Shown piece by piece: positions 8,239 through 17,917 of a stretch of 57,516 nucleotides of DNA. The notes below the pieces were generated by a model, which had not been told where the DNA came from, made no database searches, and worked only from the letters and a program-made list of their open reading frames with translations. The stretch spans positions 1 through 57,516 of the forward strand of contig JAKSLD010000022.1 in assembly GCA_024401395.1 (NCBI GenBank). The letters are read 5' to 3'. Within the stretch, counting starts at the first letter, position 1, and every line of letters starts with the position of its first letter. The DNA comes from Bacteroidales bacterium (lineage in GTDB: Bacteria; Bacteroidota; Bacteroidia; Bacteroidales; Marinilabiliaceae). The position numbers and the translations under genes are program-made.

Positions 8239-8907
8239 GTGAAGTATTTTTTTACTGAAACTAATGTCGCTCTGACTGTCGAGGGTGGGGTAGAGGCTCG
8301 TATGGCTCTCGCTAAAAAGGAGGGCTTTGATGTCTCAAGGCTGACTTGTGCCGAGCAGGTGCATAGTGCTGATGTCGTTGTCGTTGACAATTCTCTTGTC
8401 GGTAGTGGTTCTCTCGACCTGGAGTCGCGTATCCCTCATTGCGATGCTCTTATAACGAATATTCCGGGTGTCCCGCTTATGATGCTCACTGCGGATTGTG
8501 TTCCTGTACTACTCTATGATAGAGTTCATAATGTAGTGGCTGCTATTCATGCAGGTTGGAAGGGAACAGCAGCAAGGATAGTTTCTAAGACAATAGAGCG
8601 TATGTGTTCTGATTTTGGTACAGAATCCGCTGATGTCGAGGCTTTTATTGGACCTTGTATATGTGGTTCTTGCTTTGAGGTCGGACATGAAGTTGTCTCT
8701 GCTATTGGCCAGCGTTTTGTCAGTGGTACGTTTGACAACAATAAACCTCTCCTGGATCTGAAGCTTGCGAATACTGTCCAACTTACAGAATCTGGCGTGG
8801 ATATTCTCAATATCCATGTCTCGCCTTCTTGTACCTTTCACAATAATCTCCCATCTTGGCGCCGCAGTAAGACTCTAGAGCGTATTGGCTCGGGTATTAT
8901 GATATAG
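8239..8907 (+). CDS. YfiH/PgeF-family (polyphenol oxidase-like, laccase-domain) protein
   Basis: 222 residues with a GTG start 5 bases after the preceding stop. The Cu-oxidase_4 signature is clear: HSADVVVVD, LTADCVPVLLYD, AAIHAGWKGTAARIV and FIGPCICGSCFEVGHEV, supplying the His and Cys metal ligands. Family members have been described as purine nucleoside phosphorylase/adenosine deaminase enzymes and as peptidoglycan-editing factor PgeF. Which applies here is unknown. At 222 residues it is shorter than typical members (about 240-270), the shortfall being in the loop after the N-terminal FFTETN strand. Cotranscription with the TrmH-like gene is likely. Confidence 0.88.
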   Translation: MKYFFTETNVALTVEGGVEARMALAKKEGFDVSRLTCAEQVHSADVVVVDNSLVGSGSLDLESRIPHCDALITNIPGVPLMMLTADCVPVLLYDRVHNVVAAIHAGWKGTAARIVSKTIERMCSDFGTESADVEAFIGPCICGSCFEVGHEVVSAIGQRFVSGTFDNNKPLLDLKLANTVQLTESGVDILNIHVSPSCTFHNNLPSWRRSKTLERIGSGIMI

Positions 8908-8956
8908 GAATGGTACACATCTACTCTTCCTCTGTTTTTGTTTCTCTGAGATGTTT

Positions 8957-9004
8957 CAATATTGTAAAATTTACGATGAACAAGGGTGCTCTCTAGGACT
9001 AGCC
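8957..9004 (-). repeat. Dispersed intergenic motif, copy 1 (minus orientation)
   Basis: Read on the minus strand: CTAGTCCTAGAGAG, then CACCCTTGTTCATCGTAAAT and a T-rich tail. It is nearly the same as the copy at 48754-48797. It lies between the YfiH-type gene and the uvrB promoter, pointing away from uvrB. Confidence 0.7.
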
Positions 9005-9039
9005 ATAGGGTACACCGTATCTCTCGTATGATTTTTTAC

Positions 9040-9047
9040 TATATTTG
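9040..9047 (+). promoter_or_regulatory. -7 box (TATATTTG) of uvrB
   Basis: Exact TAnnTTTG match ending 22 bases before the uvrB ATG. No clear -33 TTTG is visible. No SOS-box-like palindrome was recognised around it. Confidence 0.6.
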
Positions 9048-9069
9048 CGTCTTAATGAATTGGCGATAG

Positions 9070-11091
9070 ATGAATAGTTTCAAAATAGAAAGTGCATACG
9101 AACCGACTGGAGACCAGCCTCAGGCTATTAAGGAGTTGACGGAGGGTATTCTTAATGGAACTAAGGACCAGATTCTTCTTGGTGTGACTGGTTCTGGTAA
9201 GACTTTTACTATCGCTAATGTAATCAAGAATATCAATCGTCCGACACTCATTCTTTCTCACAATAAGACTCTGGCAGCTCAGTTATATTCGGAATTCAAG
9301 GAGTTTTTCCCGAATAATCTGGTGGAGTATTTCGTGTCGTATTATGATTACTATCAGCCGGAGGCATACATCGCTAGTACAGATACCTATATAGAGAAGG
9401 ATTTGGCAATTAATATGGAACTTGACAAGCTCCGTATCCGGGCTACGTCTGCTCTTTTGTCTGGACGTAGGGATGTCGTTGTCATTTCTTCTGTTTCTTG
9501 TTTGTATGGTATTGGTAATCCTGAGGATTTCCATAATGGTCTGATACAGCTCTCGAAGGGTCAGGTTATCCCTCCTACGGTTCTTTTGCGTCAACTTACG
9601 GATGTCCTCTATACGCGAAATGATATCACTTTTGACAGAGGTAATATTCGAATCAAGGGTGACACGCTGGATGTATATCCTGCTTACGCCGATTTCGCTT
9701 ACCGCATAATGTTTTGGGGTGATGAGATAGATTCTATCCAGATGTTCGATCCTGTCAGTAATTCTATCCTTGAGAATCTCGAGGAGTGTATGATTTACCC
9801 TGCCAATATCTTTGTGACGTCTAAGGATAGAACAGAACAGGCTATCCGATTGATACAGGACGACTTGGTGAAGGAGTGTGCTGAATTTGAGCAGAATGGT
9901 CGTATGCTAGAGGCTAAGCGTTTGCAACAGCGCGTGGAGTATGATATCGAGATGATTCGTGAGTTGGGCTATTGCCCTGGCGTGGAGAATTACTCTAGAT
10001 ATTTCGATGGTCGTGACGTTGGTACCAAGCCGTTCTGTCTGTTGGATTATTTCCCTAAGGATTTTTTGATGGTAATTGACGAGAGCCATGTGACGGTCCC
10101 TCAAATCCGTGCTATGTATGGTGGGGATAGGTCGCGCAAGGATTCTTTGGTGGAATATGGATTCCGTCTTAAGGCAGCTAGAGATAACCGACCTCTGAAA
10201 TTTGAGGAGTTTGAGTCTATGGTTAATCAGACTATCTATGTCTCGGCAACTCCGGCTGATTATGAGATGGAGAAGTGTGGCGGTGTATATGTGGAGCAGG
10301 TGGTTCGCCCAACAGGTTTGCTTGATCCTATAATATATGTCAGACCTACTACATATCAGATAGATAACCTCTTGGAGGAAATAGTGATTCGCATAGAAAA
10401 ACATGAGCGTACTCTTGTCACGACTCTCACCAAGCGTATGGCTGAGGAGTTGACTGAATACCTCTTGAAGGCGAATATCAAGACTGCCTATATCCACTCT
10501 GATGTTGATACGTTGGAGCGTGTCGAGATTCTTGAGAATCTCCGCAAGGGGGAGTATGATGTACTGGTCGGTGTGAACCTTCTTCGTGAAGGATTGGATC
10601 TGCCTGAGGTGTCTCTCGTGGCTATCCTTGATGCTGATAAGGAGGGTTTCCTCCGCTCTGAACGTTCTATGACCCAGACTGCTGGTCGTGCTGCCCGTAA
10701 TATTAATGGTACGGTAATTATGTACGCCGACCGTATCACGGCTTCTATGCAGGCAACCATAGATTCTACGAATGAACGTCGTGCAAAGCAGATTCGCTAT
10801 AATACCGAGCACGGAATTACTCCTAAGGCTCTCAATAAGGCTCTTCCAACGGGTGACCTTATTGCTGCTAAGCCGAATAAATCAACTCCTAGTGATATCC
10901 TCGTGGCAGCGGAAGAGGCTGGTACCTACAATGCCTGGGGGGCAAAGCATTATGAAAAGGCTATAAAGGAGGCTGAACGTGATATGAAAAATGCTTCGAA
11001 GGAGATGGATTTTATCGCGGCTGCTCAGCATCGTGATAAGATGTTCGCCCTTCAGAAAGCGTATGAAAAATGGAAAACAGAAAATGCATAA
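9070..11091 (+). CDS. uvrB: Excinuclease ABC subunit B
   Basis: Damage-verification helicase-like subunit of nucleotide excision repair; it receives DNA from UvrA and recruits UvrC. 673 residues, the usual length. Walker A GVTGSGKT at residues 38-45, the beta-hairpin wedge YFVSYYDYYQPEAYI (about 91-105), Walker B-like IDESH at about 336-340, helicase motifs SATPADYE and QTAGRAARNINGTVI, and the C-terminal UVR (UvrC-binding) motif around residues 632-667. The stop is followed after one base by the lptC start, so the genes are likely cotranscribed although functionally unrelated. Confidence 0.98.
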   Translation: MNSFKIESAYEPTGDQPQAIKELTEGILNGTKDQILLGVTGSGKTFTIANVIKNINRPTLILSHNKTLAAQLYSEFKEFFPNNLVEYFVSYYDYYQPEAYIASTDTYIEKDLAINMELDKLRIRATSALLSGRRDVVVISSVSCLYGIGNPEDFHNGLIQLSKGQVIPPTVLLRQLTDVLYTRNDITFDRGNIRIKGDTLDVYPAYADFAYRIMFWGDEIDSIQMFDPVSNSILENLEECMIYPANIFVTSKDRTEQAIRLIQDDLVKECAEFEQNGRMLEAKRLQQRVEYDIEMIRELGYCPGVENYSRYFDGRDVGTKPFCLLDYFPKDFLMVIDESHVTVPQIRAMYGGDRSRKDSLVEYGFRLKAARDNRPLKFEEFESMVNQTIYVSATPADYEMEKCGGVYVEQVVRPTGLLDPIIYVRPTTYQIDNLLEEIVIRIEKHERTLVTTLTKRMAEELTEYLLKANIKTAYIHSDVDTLERVEILENLRKGEYDVLVGVNLLREGLDLPEVSLVAILDADKEGFLRSERSMTQTAGRAARNINGTVIMYADRITASMQATIDSTNERRAKQIRYNTEHGITPKALNKALPTGDLIAAKPNKSTPSDILVAAEEAGTYNAWGAKHYEKAIKEAERDMKNASKEMDFIAAAQHRDKMFALQKAYEKWKTENA

Positions 11092-11092
11092 T

Positions 11093-11644
11093 ATGAAATA
11101 TACATATATAATAGTTGTTCTTCTTGCTGTCTTAGCATCTTCTTGTATGCGTAATTCGGACAAGGAGCTTAAGGATATTGAGGAGATTCAGGAGAGTGCC
11201 TCTCTTGGTATGAAGGATGTGCACTCTTGTGTCACAGACTCTGGCTTCATAAAGTATGAATTTGAATCTCCTGAGATGAATCAGTACGATAATGTCGAGG
11301 AGCCGTACATCGATTTTCCTAATGGCTTGAAATTCAAGATGTATTCCGAAAAGGGTACAATCGTAAAGTCGCGTATCCGTTGTAATAAGGCAAGGTACTA
11401 CAAGACTACTAAAATCTGGGAGCTGAATAATGATGTAGAGGCTATGACCGCTAAAAATGAGGTACTTAATACGGAACAGCTCTTCTGGGATACTCAGAAG
11501 CATAGTATATATAGCGAGAAATTCGTTAAAATAACAACTCAGCATCAGGTGATTACTGGTATTGGCTTCGAGAGTGATGAAAAACTCTCAAAGTACGAAA
11601 TCAAGCGACCTGGTGGTGAATTTGAATTGGAGGATAAAGAATAA
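11093..11644 (+). CDS. lptC: LPS export system periplasmic protein LptC (lipoprotein)
   Basis: 183 residues from ATG 11093. The upstream in-frame ATGs were rejected because they lie inside uvrB and would precede the signal peptide. The N-terminus has a hydrophobic stretch and the lipobox LASSC (Cys about residue 20), so it is predicted to be a lipoprotein. The body fits the LptC beta-jellyroll: FIKYEFESPEMNQYD, YIDFPNGLKFKMYSEKG and the conserved LNTEQLFWDTQKHSIYSEKF, followed by TGIGFESDEKL. LptC bridges the LptBFG transporter and LptA in moving LPS to the outer membrane. Its Bacteroidota neighbour is commonly a CBS-domain membrane protein, as here. Confidence 0.88.
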   Translation: MKYTYIIVVLLAVLASSCMRNSDKELKDIEEIQESASLGMKDVHSCVTDSGFIKYEFESPEMNQYDNVEEPYIDFPNGLKFKMYSEKGTIVKSRIRCNKARYYKTTKIWELNNDVEAMTAKNEVLNTEQLFWDTQKHSIYSEKFVKITTQHQVITGIGFESDEKLSKYEIKRPGGEFELEDKE

Positions 11645-11647
11645 TAC

Positions 11648-12919
11648 ATGACATCATTAATTTGCATACTGCTGCTGATGCTTTTCCTATCTGCCTTTTT
11701 CTCAGGTAGTGAAATGGCTTATCTCTCAAGTAACCGATTGGAGCTAGAGATTTCACGTAAGAAACAGCCTCGTACGGGTAGGATAATTGATATGCTTATG
11801 GCTGATTCGGGAACGCTGATTGCAACTATCCTGGTGGGCAACAATGTGGCTCTCGTTATCTATGGTCTTGTCTTCGGACAGATAATGGAGCCTATATTAT
11901 ATGAGCATGTTACTACATCGGATAGCCTTGTTTTGCTTATTCAGACTATACTCTCTACTATTATAATAATAGTTACAGCAGAGTTTTTGCCTAAGACTAT
12001 TATACAAATCAATCCTTCTAGTATGCTGCATGTGCTTGCTATGCCGCTGATGTTTTTCTATATCATCTTCTTCCCGATCGCCAGGGGAATGCAAGCTTGT
12101 GCTCATTTTTTCATTACGAAGGTACTCCGCCACCCTGTAGGTGATGACGAGAATAATCTTCTCCCATCAAGAATTGATTTGGATAATCTTCTGACTAATC
12201 AGACTGAGGCTCCCAATGGCACTGTGGAGAGTGAAGTCGCTCAAGAGGCAAAACTGATGAAGAATGCCCTCGATTTTGGTAAGATAAAGGTGCGCGATTG
12301 CGCAATTCCTCGTACCGAGATTGAAGCTGTGGATGTTACTGATACATTGGAGGAGCTCAATAATACTTTCATCCGTACGGGTTATTCTAAAATATTGGTC
12401 TACGAAGAGACTATCGACAACATCATTGGTTATGTCCACGCTTCTTCTATGTTCAAGAACCCTAAGGATATTCGCTCTATAATGTACCCTATTGCTGTAG
12501 TCCCAGAAACAATGGAGGCTAAAATGCTCTTCAAACGCTTTACGGGCGAACATAAGAGTATAGCTCTCGTGGTAGATGAGTTTGGCGGTACAGCAGGTAT
12601 GGTGACTCTCGAGGATGTTCTCGAGGAGATTTTCGGAGAAATCAACGATGAGCATGATACCCCGGATTATATCGAAAAGGTTTGTGCCGAGGGCGAGTAT
12701 ATCTTCTCTGGTCGTCTCGAAATCGACTATTTGAATGACAAGTATAATTTCGGACTCCCTACATCTGATGACTATGATACTCTGGCAGGCCTGATTCTCA
12801 GTATCACTGAGAGTATACCCGAACAGGATGAGACGGTCGAAACTGAGGGTTTTGAATTCAAAATACTCGTGGCAACTCAGGCGCGTATTGAGACAATCAA
12901 GCTTACCGTCAAATCTTAA
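11648..12919 (+). CDS. CNNM/CorC-type membrane protein with CBS pair (GldE-like hemolysin family)
   Basis: 423 residues. The N-terminal DUF21/CNNM transmembrane domain (about residues 1-190) includes SAFFSGSEMAYLSSNRLELE and several hydrophobic helices. A CBS-domain pair follows (about 205-330; IPRTEIEAVDV and VVDEFGGTAGMVTLEDVLEE). The C-terminal CorC_HlyC domain spans about 345-423 (GRLEIDYLNDKYNFGLP). Such proteins act in Mg/Co transport or, as GldE in gliding Bacteroidota, with GldD; the role in a probably non-gliding gut species is not known. The start lies 3 bases after lptC, implying one operon uvrB-lptC-this gene. Confidence 0.88.
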   Translation: MTSLICILLLMLFLSAFFSGSEMAYLSSNRLELEISRKKQPRTGRIIDMLMADSGTLIATILVGNNVALVIYGLVFGQIMEPILYEHVTTSDSLVLLIQTILSTIIIIVTAEFLPKTIIQINPSSMLHVLAMPLMFFYIIFFPIARGMQACAHFFITKVLRHPVGDDENNLLPSRIDLDNLLTNQTEAPNGTVESEVAQEAKLMKNALDFGKIKVRDCAIPRTEIEAVDVTDTLEELNNTFIRTGYSKILVYEETIDNIIGYVHASSMFKNPKDIRSIMYPIAVVPETMEAKMLFKRFTGEHKSIALVVDEFGGTAGMVTLEDVLEEIFGEINDEHDTPDYIEKVCAEGEYIFSGRLEIDYLNDKYNFGLPTSDDYDTLAGLILSITESIPEQDETVETEGFEFKILVATQARIETIKLTVKS

Positions 12920-12941
12920 TGCTTCTTTCTATGGAGCTCCT

Positions 12942-12985
12942 ATAACACTCTTATAACGCTCTTATAACGCACCAATAACACAGAG
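12942..12985 (+). repeat. Four 11-bp direct repeats (ATAACRCNCNN)
   Basis: Units ATAACACTCTT, ATAACGCTCTT, ATAACGCACCA and ATAACACAGAG follow each other in exact 11-bp register, in the spacer between the CNNM gene and the shared terminator. Nothing indicates a coding role. Confidence 0.65.
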
Positions 12986-13030
12986 CCTGTTTTCGGAGGA
13001 TTGCAAATATTTATATTTCCCAAACTATAA

Positions 13031-13076
13031 ATAAAAAAGTAACCCCACGCAATATTTCTACTGCGTGGGGTTTTTC
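13031..13076. terminator. Bidirectional terminator between the CNNM gene and rpsJ
   Basis: AACCCCACGCA (13041-13051) and TGCGTGGGGTT (13062-13072) form an 11-bp perfect stem. T runs exist on both strands (TTTTT after it on plus; an A run at 13033-13038 on the other side), so it can end both convergent transcripts. It also ends the str cluster directly after rpsJ. Confidence 0.9.
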
Positions 13077-13092
13077 TTTGAGAACTTACAAC

Positions 13093-13398
13093 TTATGCCT
13101 TGATCTCAACCTCAACACCTGAAGGCAACTCGAGCTTCATCAAAGCCTCGATAGTCTTAGATGTAGAAGAGTAGATGTCGATAAGACGCTTGTAGCTAGA
13201 GAGCTCAAACTGCTCACGTGACTTCTTGTTTACGAATGTAGAACGAAGTACTGTGAAGATGCTCTTGTGTGTAGGAAGTGGAATTGGACCGCTAACTACT
13301 GCACCTGTAGCCTTAACTGTTTTAACAATCTTCTCTGCTGACTTGTCAACCAAGTTGTGGTCGAAAGACTTAAGCTTAATTCTTACTTTTTGACTCAT
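13093..13398 (-). CDS. rpsJ: 30S ribosomal protein S10
   Basis: A 101-residue 30S subunit protein, also NusE in antitermination complexes. Recognised from [39 protein letters not shown], the loop residues [15 protein letters not shown] [20 protein letters not shown] and the acidic end [11 protein letters not shown]. It is last in rpsL-rpsG-fusA-rpsJ, 88 bases after fusA, and is followed at once by a terminator. In many Bacteroidota S10 leads directly into rplC and the rest of the S10 operon; that continuity is broken here. Confidence 0.98.
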   Translation of the reverse strand: MSQKVRIKLKSFDHNLVDKSAEKIVKTVKATGAVVSGPIPLPTHKSIFTVLRSTFVNKKSREQFELSSYKRLIDIYSSTSKTIEALMKLELPSGVEVEIKA

Positions 13399-13427
13399 TT
13401 CTGTATTTGTTTATAATTATCAGAATA

Positions 13428-13463
13428 AGTGGAGAGTTAAGAGTCATTCGCTAACTCTCCACT
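13428..13463 (-). promoter_or_regulatory. Perfect 12-bp stem-loop between fusA and rpsJ
   Basis: AGTGGAGAGTTA (13428-13439) is the exact complement of TAACTCTCCACT (13452-13463), with a 12-base loop. On the transcribed minus strand no T run follows, so it is not a standard terminator. It could be an mRNA processing or stabilising hairpin, or a weak attenuator setting the ratio of S10 to EF-G. Confidence 0.65.
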
Positions 13464-13486
13464 AAAATTGTTTTATTGTCTAAGTA

Positions 13487-15592
<2,106 letters not shown>

Positions 15593-15614
15593 ATTGACTT
15601 TCGTTTATTAATTA

Positions 15615-16091
15615 TTAGAAACGGAAGTGTGCGAATGCACGGTTAGCCTCAGCCATCTTGTGCATATCCTCCTTACGCTTGTAAGCGGCACCTTCGTTGT
15701 TATAAGCTGCAACAATTTCAGCAGCGAGCTTCTCGGCCATTGAGTGACCTGAACGTTTGCGTGAGTAGAGAATCATGTTCTTGATAGCAAGAGAAGCCTT
15801 ACGGTCTGGACGAATCTCAGTAGGAACCTGGAATGTCGCACCACCTACACGGCGGCTCTTAACCTCTACAGCTGGTGTAATGTTCTCGAGAGCCTTCTTG
15901 AAATACTCCAATACTGGCTTCTGCTCCTTCTCTGCCTTGTCTGCTACGCGGTCAAGTGCGTCGTAAAGGATTGTAAATGCTGTAGACTTCTTGCCGTCAA
16001 CCATCAAATTGTTAACGAACTGTGTTACCATAACATCACCGAACTTTGGATCTGGTAACAATACTCTCTTCTTTGGCTTAGCCTTTCTCAT
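15615..16091 (-). CDS. rpsG: 30S ribosomal protein S7
   Basis: 158 residues; primary 16S rRNA-binding protein of the small-subunit head. Shows [58 protein letters not shown] and the C-terminal [18 protein letters not shown]. It lies 22 bases upstream of fusA on the minus strand and 126 bases after rpsL. Confidence 0.98.
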   Translation of the reverse strand: MRKAKPKKRVLLPDPKFGDVMVTQFVNNLMVDGKKSTAFTILYDALDRVADKAEKEQKPVLEYFKKALENITPAVEVKSRRVGGATFQVPTEIRPDRKASLAIKNMILYSRKRSGHSMAEKLAAEIVAAYNNEGAAYKRKEDMHKMAEANRAFAHFRF

Positions 16092-16217
16092 GTTTTTTTC
16101 TTGTTTTGCAGTTGATTTTTAGATCCAGCTGTCAAATGCTTGCTTCAACAGTCTCTCACGACTATTTACTCAACCGATTTGCACAACTGTAAACAAAAAC
16201 TCACTAACCGTTAATGA

Positions 16218-16625
16218 TTATTTTTTCTTTGCAGGTGCTGCTGCTCCCTTACCTGCCTTTGGACGCTTAGCACCGTACTTAGAACGACGCTGCATACGAC
16301 CTTCTACACCGCTTGCATCGAGTGTACCACGTACCAAGTGATAACGTACACCTGGAAGGTCCTTTACACGACCACCACGTACAAGCACGATTGAGTGCTC
16401 CTGGAGGTTGTGACCCTCTCCTGGGATGTATGCGTTAACTTCCTTGCCGTTTGTCAAACGAACACGAGCTACCTTACGCATAGCTGAGTTAGGCTTCTTA
16501 GGAGTTGTTGTGTAAACACGTACACAAACACCTCTACGTTGTGGGCATGAATCAAGTGCTGGTGACTTGCTCTTGTCCACGAGCTTGGCACGACCCTTGC
16601 GTACCAATTGCTGAATCGTAGGCAT
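16218..16625 (-). CDS. rpsL: 30S ribosomal protein S12
   Basis: 135 residues; decoding-centre protein. Shows [20 protein letters not shown], the loop [19 protein letters not shown] containing the lysine where streptomycin-resistance changes fall (wild-type-looking KKPNSA), and [14 protein letters not shown] with the second resistance-linked lysine region altered only as usual for the family. It has a short basic C-terminal tail rich in Ala and Lys. First gene of the str cluster, with its own promoter about 80 bases upstream. Confidence 0.98.
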   Translation of the reverse strand: MPTIQQLVRKGRAKLVDKSKSPALDSCPQRRGVCVRVYTTTPKKPNSAMRKVARVRLTNGKEVNAYIPGEGHNLQEHSIVLVRGGRVKDLPGVRYHLVRGTLDASGVEGRMQRRSKYGAKRPKAGKGAAAPAKKK

Positions 16626-16704
16626 TTTTTAAATATGTATTAAAACGTTATAAATGAAATTGTTGCATGCTACAAATGGGCATAGTTGTCCACAAATAGC
16701 GACG

Positions 16705-16712
16705 CAAAGGTA
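16705..16712 (-). promoter_or_regulatory. -7 box (TACCTTTG) of the str operon
   Basis: On the minus strand TACCTTTG matches the consensus, with a TTG at 16734-16732, 19 bases upstream. Transcription would begin about 70 bases before rpsL. Confidence 0.7.
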
Positions 16713-16883
16713 GTAACTTTTTGATTACAAACAAATAAGGAGTGGTTAAAAAGTCTTTTTCGGCAACATTTATTGATACCATAATATATATGTATAGTGC
16801 CGAAGTTGCTTTTTGCTGGAAATGTCTGTCCGGGAGGTGCTTTGGGCTTGGGGGGGATATGCCGGCATGGCAGATTGTTTTTT

Positions 16884-16916
16884 ACACTCGGGCTACACTC
16901 GGGCTAGACTCGGAGA
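16884..16916 (+). repeat. Three 11-bp direct repeats (ACACTCGGGCT)
   Basis: Two exact copies of ACACTCGGGCT (16884-16894, 16895-16905) and a diverged third unit (16906-16916). They run directly into the dispersed motif copy. Confidence 0.65.
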
Positions 16917-16951
16917 ACCCCCTTGTTCATCGTAATTTTTTTATATTGTGG
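16904..16951 (+). repeat. Dispersed intergenic motif, copy 2
   Basis: Begins CTAGACTCGGAGAAC and contains CCCTTGTTCATCGTAATTTT, then ends TATATTGTGG. It shares the 20-base core with the copy at 32169-32213. Confidence 0.75.
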
Positions 16952-17072
16952 TACTGCGCGGAACTATGAAACTGCAAGTTGGTGCAATATATTTCTAATA
17001 TTTTGTAACATTATGCATCCTTATGGCGTATCATTGAGAAAAACAACAATAAATAACTAAAAACGCATCACT

Positions 17073-17426
17073 ATGAAGAAGATTTTCTTTGCAGCTGCAC
17101 TTGCAGCACTTGTAATGGTAGGTTGCTCTAAGAAGCAAGAGGCTAAGACTGAGGCAGCTCCAGTAGTAGAGCAGGCAGCTCCAGTAGTTGAGAAGGTTCT
17201 CTCATTCGCAGAGAAGACAATCAACACACTTAAGGATATTCAGTCAGAGCTTGCATCGGCATCTACAAAGGACGCTGTTAAGGCAGTAGGTGAGAAGCTC
17301 AATGCTGTTGCTGCAGACGTTAAGGCTAATGCAGACAACCTCTCAGCAGAGGAGAAGACAGCTCTCAATACACTTTATCAGACAGTAGCTGCAGCATTCC
17401 AGGCAAAGGAAGCTGTTACAAAATAA
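17073..17426 (+). CDS. Small Ala/Glu/Lys-rich lipoprotein of unknown function
   Basis: 117 residues. A signal peptide ends in the lipobox VMVGC (Cys at about residue 18), predicting a membrane-anchored periplasmic or surface lipoprotein. A low-complexity linker follows with the duplicated unit APVVEQ/APVVEK, then an alpha-helical region rich in Ala, Lys and Glu (FAEKTINTLKDIQSELASAS onward). No known domain is recognised. Codons are highly biased, suggesting strong expression. The SH3-like gene starts 34 bases downstream and is probably cotranscribed. Confidence 0.75.
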   Translation: MKKIFFAAALAALVMVGCSKKQEAKTEAAPVVEQAAPVVEKVLSFAEKTINTLKDIQSELASASTKDAVKAVGEKLNAVAADVKANADNLSAEEKTALNTLYQTVAAAFQAKEAVTK

Positions 17427-17460
17427 ATTTCTGAGTACTAACTAATAATCCTTTAGGACT

Positions 17461-17685
17461 ATGGCAAAGTATAAGGTTATCACAAAGTCTTCTAACCTCA
17501 ATGTACGTCAGGAGCCAAATATCAATGCGCCAGTTATTGGCAAGCTTGCTAAGGGTTCTGAGGTAGTAGGTTTGGAAGAGATTAGCGGCTGGTGCAAGGT
17601 TGAACTTGAGGACGGCAAGGTAGGTTATTCTTCTTTGACATATTTGGAGAAGATATCTGAGCTTAACGTAACTAGCTTGTTCTAA
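17461..17685 (+). CDS. Small SH3-domain (bacterial SH3b-like) protein
   Basis: 74 residues, almost all of it one SH3b domain: SSNLNVRQEPNINAPVIGKL, then KGSEVVGLEEISGWCKVELE and GKVGYSSLTYLE. SH3b domains usually bind peptidoglycan or other cell-wall ligands, but no signal peptide is visible, so the location is unclear. It lies 34 bases after the lipoprotein gene and just before a terminator. Codon use is strongly biased, as in highly expressed genes. Confidence 0.82.
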   Translation: MAKYKVITKSSNLNVRQEPNINAPVIGKLAKGSEVVGLEEISGWCKVELEDGKVGYSSLTYLEKISELNVTSLF

Positions 17686-17711
17686 TCTGGAATCTCAGAT
17701 TTCTGGTATAT

Positions 17712-17743
17712 GAGGCATTTGAGGAATTCAGATGCCTCTTTTT
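17712..17743 (+). terminator. Terminator after the SH3-like gene
   Basis: GAGGCAT (17712-17718) pairs with ATGCCTC (17732-17738), followed by five T. An inner TGA/TCA pairing can lengthen the hairpin. Confidence 0.75.
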
Positions 17744-17841
17744 GTTTTCTTGGGGACGGGTGGATATGTTAAACTTTCTGAATGCCAATGGCTCGACTCA
17801 AAATAATAGTGTATGGCTTACGGAATTAAGAAGTTTTTTAC

Positions 17842-17874
17842 TACCTTTGACCCGCTGTTAGAATGTTAACAGCG
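17842..17874 (+). promoter_or_regulatory. fba promoter box (TACCTTTG) and initial-transcript hairpin
   Basis: TACCTTTG at 17842-17849 is the likely -7 box. Immediately after it, CGCTGTTA (17853-17860) and TAACAGCG (17867-17874) form a perfect 8-bp inverted repeat with a 6-base loop, at or just after the expected transcription start. It could be a repressor operator or a stabilising 5' hairpin for this highly expressed glycolytic gene. Confidence 0.65.
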
Positions 17875-17917
17875 TATAATGAATATAAACACAAAACATA
17901 ATTAATATTCCAAACAA

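Larger units (their letters stand above)
16740..17072. other. Intergenic region between rpsL promoter and small lipoprotein gene
   Basis: About 330 bases without a convincing gene. It holds three 11-bp direct repeats (16884-16916), one copy of the dispersed motif (16904-16951) and a possible weak promoter for the downstream lipoprotein: TTG at 16979-16981 and TATTTTG at 16999-17005, one base short of the standard box. A 75-codon ORF here resembles nothing and overlaps these repeats. Confidence 0.5.

Noticed and set aside
16742-16969. 75-codon ORF in the rpsL-lipoprotein spacer
   Set aside because: It overlaps direct repeats and a dispersed-motif copy and resembles nothing known. Its ATG lies 35 bases from the opposite-strand rpsL promoter box.
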